Shown here one piece after another: positions 21,937-23,952 of a DNA stretch of 23,952 nt; position 1 is the first letter of the stretch, and each line of letters starts with the position of its first letter. The notes beneath the pieces were generated by a model. It saw only the letters and a list, made by a program, of their open reading frames with translations, searched no databases and was not told the origin of the DNA. Position numbers and translations under genes: made by a program. This stretch comes from CAZWCX01 sp964632945 (GTDB lineage Bacteria; Planctomycetota; MHYJ01; WSZJ01; CAZWCX01), in the NCBI GenBank assembly GCA_964632945.1, contig CAZWCX010000112.1, positions 1-23,952 on the forward strand. Direction: 5' to 3'.

Positions 21937-23780
21937 CAGGCCTCCACCGGGTTGCGGGGGGAAGTCTCTCCCCCTGGGGGGATTGGCGCCAATGTCGCTT
22001 CGAGCTTTCGCACCAGTTCGTCGGGCGTGAACGGCTTCTGGATGAACTCCCCGGTTGCCAGGCCGGCGGTGGGCCCCCCGGCGATTCGCGGAGAGTGCCC
22101 GGACATGAACAAGACGCGCAGGTGTGGGTCCCGGACCTTGAGGGCCGAGATCCACTCCGGGCCGGAGCCATCCGCCAGCTCCACGTCGGTGAGCAGGAGG
22201 TCCACCCTTGCGGCCGATTCCCCATAGAGGCGCGTTGCTTCCTCCGCGCTTCGCGCGGTCCAGACCTGAAACCCCCGCCGCTCCAGGAGGACCTTGAGGG
22301 GAACCAGGATCGACTCCTCGTCATCGACCATGAGAACGGTGATCGTCCTTGGGGCGGAAGGAACGCCGGGCGTGACCTCCTGCGGTCGGGATGCCATCAG
22401 TTGCGCAATCGCGGACTGGAGCGCGGGCATGGAAATGGGTTTGCCGAGCACCAGGTCCACGCCGGGGGGGGGCTCGGCACCGTCCTGGAACAACTCGCCG
22501 AATCCGGTGAGTAGGATCAGCGGGACGTTCGGTTGCAGGGATTTCGCGCTCACGGCCAACTGGGACCCGCTCATCTCGGGCATGGCGCCGTCGACGATGA
22601 GGAGGTCGAACGAGCGATCCGCCAGAATGTTCCAGCCCTCCCGACCGTCGGTCGCGGTCGTCACCTGGTGGCCGTCGTGGGCCAGGAAGGTCCGGATGAC
22701 CTCGCGCACGGGCGGGTCATCGTCGACGAGCAGGATGTGGAGGGGGCGGGGTCGCCCCGGTTCGGCGGGGAGAGGAGCGGGGGGCGGAGACGGGGGCGCC
22801 GAGGGGAATCGGAGCGAAACGGTGGTTCCGCCACCGGGGCGGGAATCGATTTCGAGTTCGCCGCGATGACGGGTGACCACATCCTGCACGAGGCAGAGCC
22901 CCATCCCCGAACCGACCTCCGTCCGGGTGCTGAAGAACGGCTCGAGGCACCGCGCGCGCACCTCCTCCGACATTCCAACCCCGGTGTCTCGCACCTTGAG
23001 GCAGACCCCCTCCCCTTCGGGTCGCAGGGTCACGAGGATCCGCCCGCCGTAGGGGAGCGCATCGACGGCATTGAGGATCAGCTGAGTCAGGGCCTCGCGG
23101 ATCTCGAGGTCGCAGCCGAGGACCGGCGGGACGGGCACGATTTCAGTCTCCAGCCCCACGGCCCGGCCGGCCTGGCGGGGTTCGTACTTCCATTGGGGTT
23201 GCGTCGAGGTGACGGCGTCGCGCACGATGGCGGCGAGGTCGAGGGGAACGAGCGACACGTCCGGCGGGCGCTGCTGCTGAACCAGTCGAAGGCGATGGAT
23301 GACCCGGGCGGCGTCCTGCGCGCTGTTGCGGATCAACCCCAGATAGCGCTGGATCTTGTCCGGATTGCGGAGATCACCGGGATTGCCGAGGAGGAGTTCG
23401 CTGAAGCCCAGGATCGGGGCGATGGCGTTGTTGAGGTCATGGACGATTCCTTCCGCCATCGTGCGCATCGCGTTGACGCGTTCCTCCTTTACCGTCTGAT
23501 TCTGCGACCGCCGCAGTTCATCGAGGGTCGACTCCAGGCGGCGGAGGGACTCGGCCCGGTCCCGATCGTGTCTTTCCAGCCGATCTTCGATCGCCCCGAG
23601 GGCCCGGGTCACATCCGGGAGGGCGGCGAACCGTGTTCCGGCTTCGGCGCGATCCAGCGGGGTGCCGGCGCCGATCCCCTCCAGCACCACGGCAAGATCG
23701 CGGAGCCGGCGCAAGGTCTGCGCCGAGCGGATCCACCATCCGGCGGCGAGGCCGGCGATCAGAAAGAACAGATGGGTCAC
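21936..23780 (-). CDS. membrane-anchored hybrid histidine kinase with two C-terminal receiver domains
   Basis: The 614-aa protein starts at GTG 23780 with GGGAG about 6 bp upstream. A single N-terminal hydrophobic segment (3-17) anchors it. No periplasmic sensor or PAS domain is evident; residues 60-105 are a coiled-coil-like linker. The NtrB-like HisKA core has the phospho-acceptor in GIVHDLNNAI (His114). The HATPase shows Asn237 (N box), DTGVGM (265-270) and GSGMGLCL (290-297). A proline-rich linker (327-340) leads to receiver 1 (about 347-462; Asp397, Thr425, Lys447) and receiver 2 (about 480-597; Asp532, Ser560, Lys582). Both receivers keep their phosphorylation residues. No DNA-binding output domain is attached; the coupled HTH gene downstream is a candidate partner (inference). 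Confidence 0.9.
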   Translation of the reverse strand: MTHLFFLIAGLAAGWWIRSAQTLRRLRDLAVVLEGIGAGTPLDRAEAGTRFAALPDVTRALGAIEDRLERHDRDRAESLRRLESTLDELRRSQNQTVKEERVNAMRTMAEGIVHDLNNAIAPILGFSELLLGNPGDLRNPDKIQRYLGLIRNSAQDAARVIHRLRLVQQQRPPDVSLVPLDLAAIVRDAVTSTQPQWKYEPRQAGRAVGLETEIVPVPPVLGCDLEIREALTQLILNAVDALPYGGRILVTLRPEGEGVCLKVRDTGVGMSEEVRARCLEPFFSTRTEVGSGMGLCLVQDVVTRHRGELEIDSRPGGGTTVSLRFPSAPPSPPPAPLPAEPGRPRPLHILLVDDDPPVREVIRTFLAHDGHQVTTATDGREGWNILADRSFDLLIVDGAMPEMSGSQLAVSAKSLQPNVPLILLTGFGELFQDGAEPPPGVDLVLGKPISMPALQSAIAQLMASRPQEVTPGVPSAPRTITVLMVDDEESILVPLKVLLERRGFQVWTARSAEEATRLYGESAARVDLLLTDVELADGSGPEWISALKVRDPHLRVLFMSGHSPRIAGGPTAGLATGEFIQKPFTPDELVRKLEATLAPIPPGGETSPRNPVEA

Positions 23781-23835
23781 AAGGATCTCCCGAATCGGCG
23801 ACGGGGACCAGGGGTTGAAGGAAGCCCGCGGACTC

Positions 23836-23952
23836 TCAATCCGGCGCCAGAATGAGCGCGCGCCCCCACCCCCGATCGCGCGCCAGGCGGATGCAGGCGC
23901 TCGCGCTTTCGCCCAGGGCGATCCCGCCGATCTGCTCGGGTCCGGCCGGGGC
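23836..23952 (-). CDS. C-terminal end of an unidentified gene (partial)
   Basis: An open minus-strand frame enters from the window's right edge and ends in TGA at 23838-23836, 55 bp before the hybrid kinase GTG. The visible 38 residues read as a plausible soluble protein end (GGIALGESASACIRLARDRG, then WGRALILAPD). I do not recognise a family. Same strand and close spacing suggest the kinase belongs to its operon. With only 39 codons, chance openness in GC-rich DNA cannot be excluded. Confidence 0.4.
   Translation of the reverse strand, partial: APAGPEQIGGIALGESASACIRLARDRGWGRALILAPD

Overview
The window is dense, GC-rich bacterial chromosomal DNA (about two thirds G+C by eye). Genes are tightly packed, stop and start codons often overlap, and long spurious antisense frames are common. 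The taxon cannot be fixed from the sequence. The gene set (Ehr-type complex, two PTS EIIA fusion proteins, ferredoxin-linked glutamate-synthase-like proteins, NtrB-like hybrid kinase) suits an uncultivated GC-rich Gram-negative-type bacterium. No tRNA, rRNA, CRISPR array or complete insertion sequence was found.

Left part, plus strand (1-10052). A sigma70-like promoter (about 240-268), with an 8-bp palindrome in its spacer and a perfect tandem 10-bp repeat over its -10 region, precedes an HTH-PTS EIIA fusion gene (309-1010). Six genes follow that encode a membrane complex I-like/group 4 hydrogenase-like assembly: hyfB, hyfC, hyfE, hyfF, hyfG and a ferredoxin-hyfI fusion (1020-8464). The catalytic subunit HyfG has lost the cysteine pairs that hold the NiFe centre. 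This is therefore an Ehr (energy-converting hydrogenase-related) complex rather than a hydrogenase. A CNNM/CorC-type transporter carrying a C-terminal PTS EIIA domain (8544-10052) closes the run, so two EIIA fusion proteins bracket the Ehr genes.

Middle (10054-11557, minus strand). An ArsB/NhaD/DASS-type ion transporter converges on the CNNM gene with one base between the stops. A 57-bp element upstream of it (11397-11453, minus) matches the first 57 bases of the window (plus) at 48 of 57 positions without gaps. The two copies face each other and bracket the Ehr/EIIA/ion-transport block.

Right part, minus strand (23952 to 11558). The tail of an unidentified gene is followed by a membrane-anchored hybrid histidine kinase with two receiver domains. 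A 120-codon IS3-OrfA-like HTH gene is translationally coupled to the kinase. After a 150-bp gap containing a striking nested palindrome that covers a ribosome binding site comes a probable operon: an FAD-linked hydroxyacid oxidase with two Fe-S motifs, a 963-aa protein with two tandem ferredoxin plus glutamate-synthase-like FMN units (the first degenerate), a class II glutamine amidotransferase fused to a GXGXG domain, and a large exported alpha/beta-hydrolase. No NAD(P)H-oxidising GltD-like subunit is present.

Overall the window reads as a redox and ion-gradient region. A ferredoxin-linked ion-pumping Ehr complex, two EIIA-regulated proteins and a monovalent-ion or anion transporter lie next to a ferredoxin-rich, glutamate-synthase-like system that could take electrons from a hydroxyacid. 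The functional links between the two halves are inference.
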